DNA from: Flavobacteriaceae bacterium
Lineage (GTDB): Bacteria; Bacteroidota; Bacteroidia; Flavobacteriales; Flavobacteriaceae
Length of the DNA: 7,507 nt
NCBI GenBank assembly: GCA_013214275.1
Contig: JABSPP010000078.1
Location: forward strand, 1 to 7,507
Reading direction: 5' to 3'
Each line of letters opens with the position of its first letter. Position 1 is the stretch's first letter. Positions 6,323-7,507 of this stretch are shown here, piece after piece. The notes beneath the pieces are model-generated. The model saw only the letters and a list, made by a program, of their open reading frames with translations. It ran no database searches and had not been told where the DNA came from. The position numbers were made by a program, and so were the translations under genes.

Positions 6323-7498
6323 TTAAGATAATAAATCGTCACTGTCTTGTTCTGCTGTAGTCTCTTTAGTGGGTGCATTGGCTTCATTCTCAGGTTTGAC
6401 AGCATTGGCTTTGTAATAATCTTCAAAGATTTCCTTCATATCAATTCCATATCGATCTGAAAAATTCTTTTGGATATCGATATCTTTTTCTCTGATTTCG
6501 TGGAGAGCCTCTGCATAACTGGTATATACACCTTGCATTACTTTTTCATGAACAGGTATGTTGTCCATCATTTCTTGGCGAGCTTTTGCGCTAGCGGTAT
6601 GCATGGCTGCTAGGGTCTCACCGATGTGCTCATCTGTTTTTACACCTAGATGCTCTAGAATTGCTGCAAACTCTTGATCTGTTCTGGCTTTTAAGGCAAC
6701 GATATAACCATCGTAATACTTTAAACGCTCTTCTGTATCACTTTTTAGTTTGGCTCTGTGCGTTTGCAGATTACTCCTTAGCGAGGTGAGTACTTTTATG
6801 GTTAGGTTGTGTTTGTGAACGAAGCTGTCTTTACTTGCTGCAAGGGTTGTATATGCATTTCTCAAACCTTCTAATTCTTCTACTTTTTGTTCGAGTTTTG
6901 TAACCTCACCGATAGCTTCTGAATATTGAGCAGTCTGTTTGTCAGGAATCTCCTCTAGCGCTTGTCGAGCTTGCTTAAGTAGGCTATACTGCTCTTCGAG
7001 TTGTTCTTCGATTTCTTTTTTCTTCTCTAAGGCCTTGGTATGGTTTTTTGTTGCTTCAACAATGGCTGTTTGTAACTTGTCTTCTACTTCTTTAATCTCT
7101 ACTTCACGCGTTTTTAGTCGGGTAACGGCTGCCTGACTTTTGTAGGAGAGTTCGCTTAGTAATGTTTGGATATCTGCACTTTCAATTCTCTGCTGAAACA
7201 TGGCTTTTGCTTTATTATCGGCGCCATCTCTAATGCTTTGTGCTTCTTTTAATTCTTCTTGTGCTTTTTTTATCTTACTCTTTCTGCCCCATAGGTTATT
7301 CCACCACGTATCTGGCTTCTTTTCTGCATCCTCAAGCTCAATCTTTGCCCTATCAAGTGCTTTTTGTGCATCGTCGATAACTTTTTGCTCTTCAGCATTT
7401 AAGGCAGAGAATTTTTCAAAGATAATCCCTACTTCATCTTGATAGTCTGTAAGGTCTTTAATGGCATCTAACAGACTAGTTCTGTCTTTTTCTGCCAT
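6323..7498 (-). CDS. Long coiled-coil protein with a tryptophan-rich segment and acidic C-terminus (391 aa, start near window edge)
   Basis: The protein begins MAEKDRTSLLDAIKDL if the ATG at 7498 is used. The frame stays open upstream through a GTG at 7504 to the window edge, so a longer N-terminus cannot be excluded. Most of the chain is charged alpha helix with heptad-like spacing, especially residues 36-60, 74-95 and 120-215. The helices are interrupted by TWWNNLWGRKSK at 64-75, an unusual cluster of three Trp followed by basic residues that could sit on a membrane or bind a partner. A second helical block spans about 225-360, and the last 25 residues are disordered and acidic (AEQDSDDLLS). 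There is no signal peptide or membrane helix. Overall it recalls cytoplasmic coiled-coil scaffolds such as PspA- or TelA-like proteins, but I cannot place it in either family. As first gene of the visible cluster it is a candidate substrate or scaffold for the ATPase. Confidence 0.85.
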   Translation of the reverse strand: MAEKDRTSLLDAIKDLTDYQDEVGIIFEKFSALNAEEQKVIDDAQKALDRAKIELEDAEKKPDTWWNNLWGRKSKIKKAQEELKEAQSIRDGADNKAKAMFQQRIESADIQTLLSELSYKSQAAVTRLKTREVEIKEVEDKLQTAIVEATKNHTKALEKKKEIEEQLEEQYSLLKQARQALEEIPDKQTAQYSEAIGEVTKLEQKVEELEGLRNAYTTLAASKDSFVHKHNLTIKVLTSLRSNLQTHRAKLKSDTEERLKYYDGYIVALKARTDQEFAAILEHLGVKTDEHIGETLAAMHTASAKARQEMMDNIPVHEKVMQGVYTSYAEALHEIREKDIDIQKNFSDRYGIDMKEIFEDYYKANAVKPENEANAPTKETTAEQDSDDLLS

Positions 7499-7507
7499 GT
7501 GCACAAC

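Noticed and set aside
6939..7442. Plus-strand Ser/Phe/Ala-rich open frames opposite the coiled-coil gene
   Set aside because: The composition is the expected antisense of Glu/Lys/Ala-rich coiled-coil codons; there is no independent support.
6323..7498. Naming the coiled-coil protein as TelA-like toxic anion resistance or as a PspA family member
   Set aside because: The resemblance is only in general helical, charged character; no diagnostic motif of either family could be seen, so no name was given.

Overview
The window looks like chromosomal DNA from a member of the Bacteroidota, probably a flavobacterium. The base composition is AT-rich, most starts lack a Shine-Dalgarno sequence, and the proteins have the Lys/Asn/Ile/Tyr-rich look of that group. 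This placement is inferred from style, not from a marker gene. No RNA gene, mobile element, CRISPR array or phage gene is visible.

All seven real genes lie on the minus strand, so transcription runs from the right edge to the left edge. In transcription order they are: a long coiled-coil protein (7498-6323, start near the right edge); a 351-residue protein of unknown family (6277-5222); a 216-bp gap; a 652-residue classical AAA-type ATPase (5005-3047); a 91-residue three-helix membrane protein (3047-2772); a 421-residue soluble protein of unknown function (2772-1507); an 88-bp gap; a 177-residue membrane protein with a charged tail (1418-885); and the first 291 residues of a membrane-anchored protein that runs off the left edge (874-2). 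The ATPase, the 91-residue protein and the 421-residue protein are joined by two identical TAATG stop/start overlaps, which argues for coupled translation and a shared job.

Only the ATPase has a recognisable biochemical activity. It carries Walker A, an aromatic pore loop, a variant Walker B, sensor 1, an arginine-finger region and a C-terminal lid, but no protease domain. Around it are a coiled-coil protein with a tryptophan-rich segment, three membrane proteins and two soluble proteins of unknown fold. My reading, which is inference, is a membrane-associated AAA remodelling or unfolding machine with dedicated partners. The sequence does not show its substrate or physiological role.
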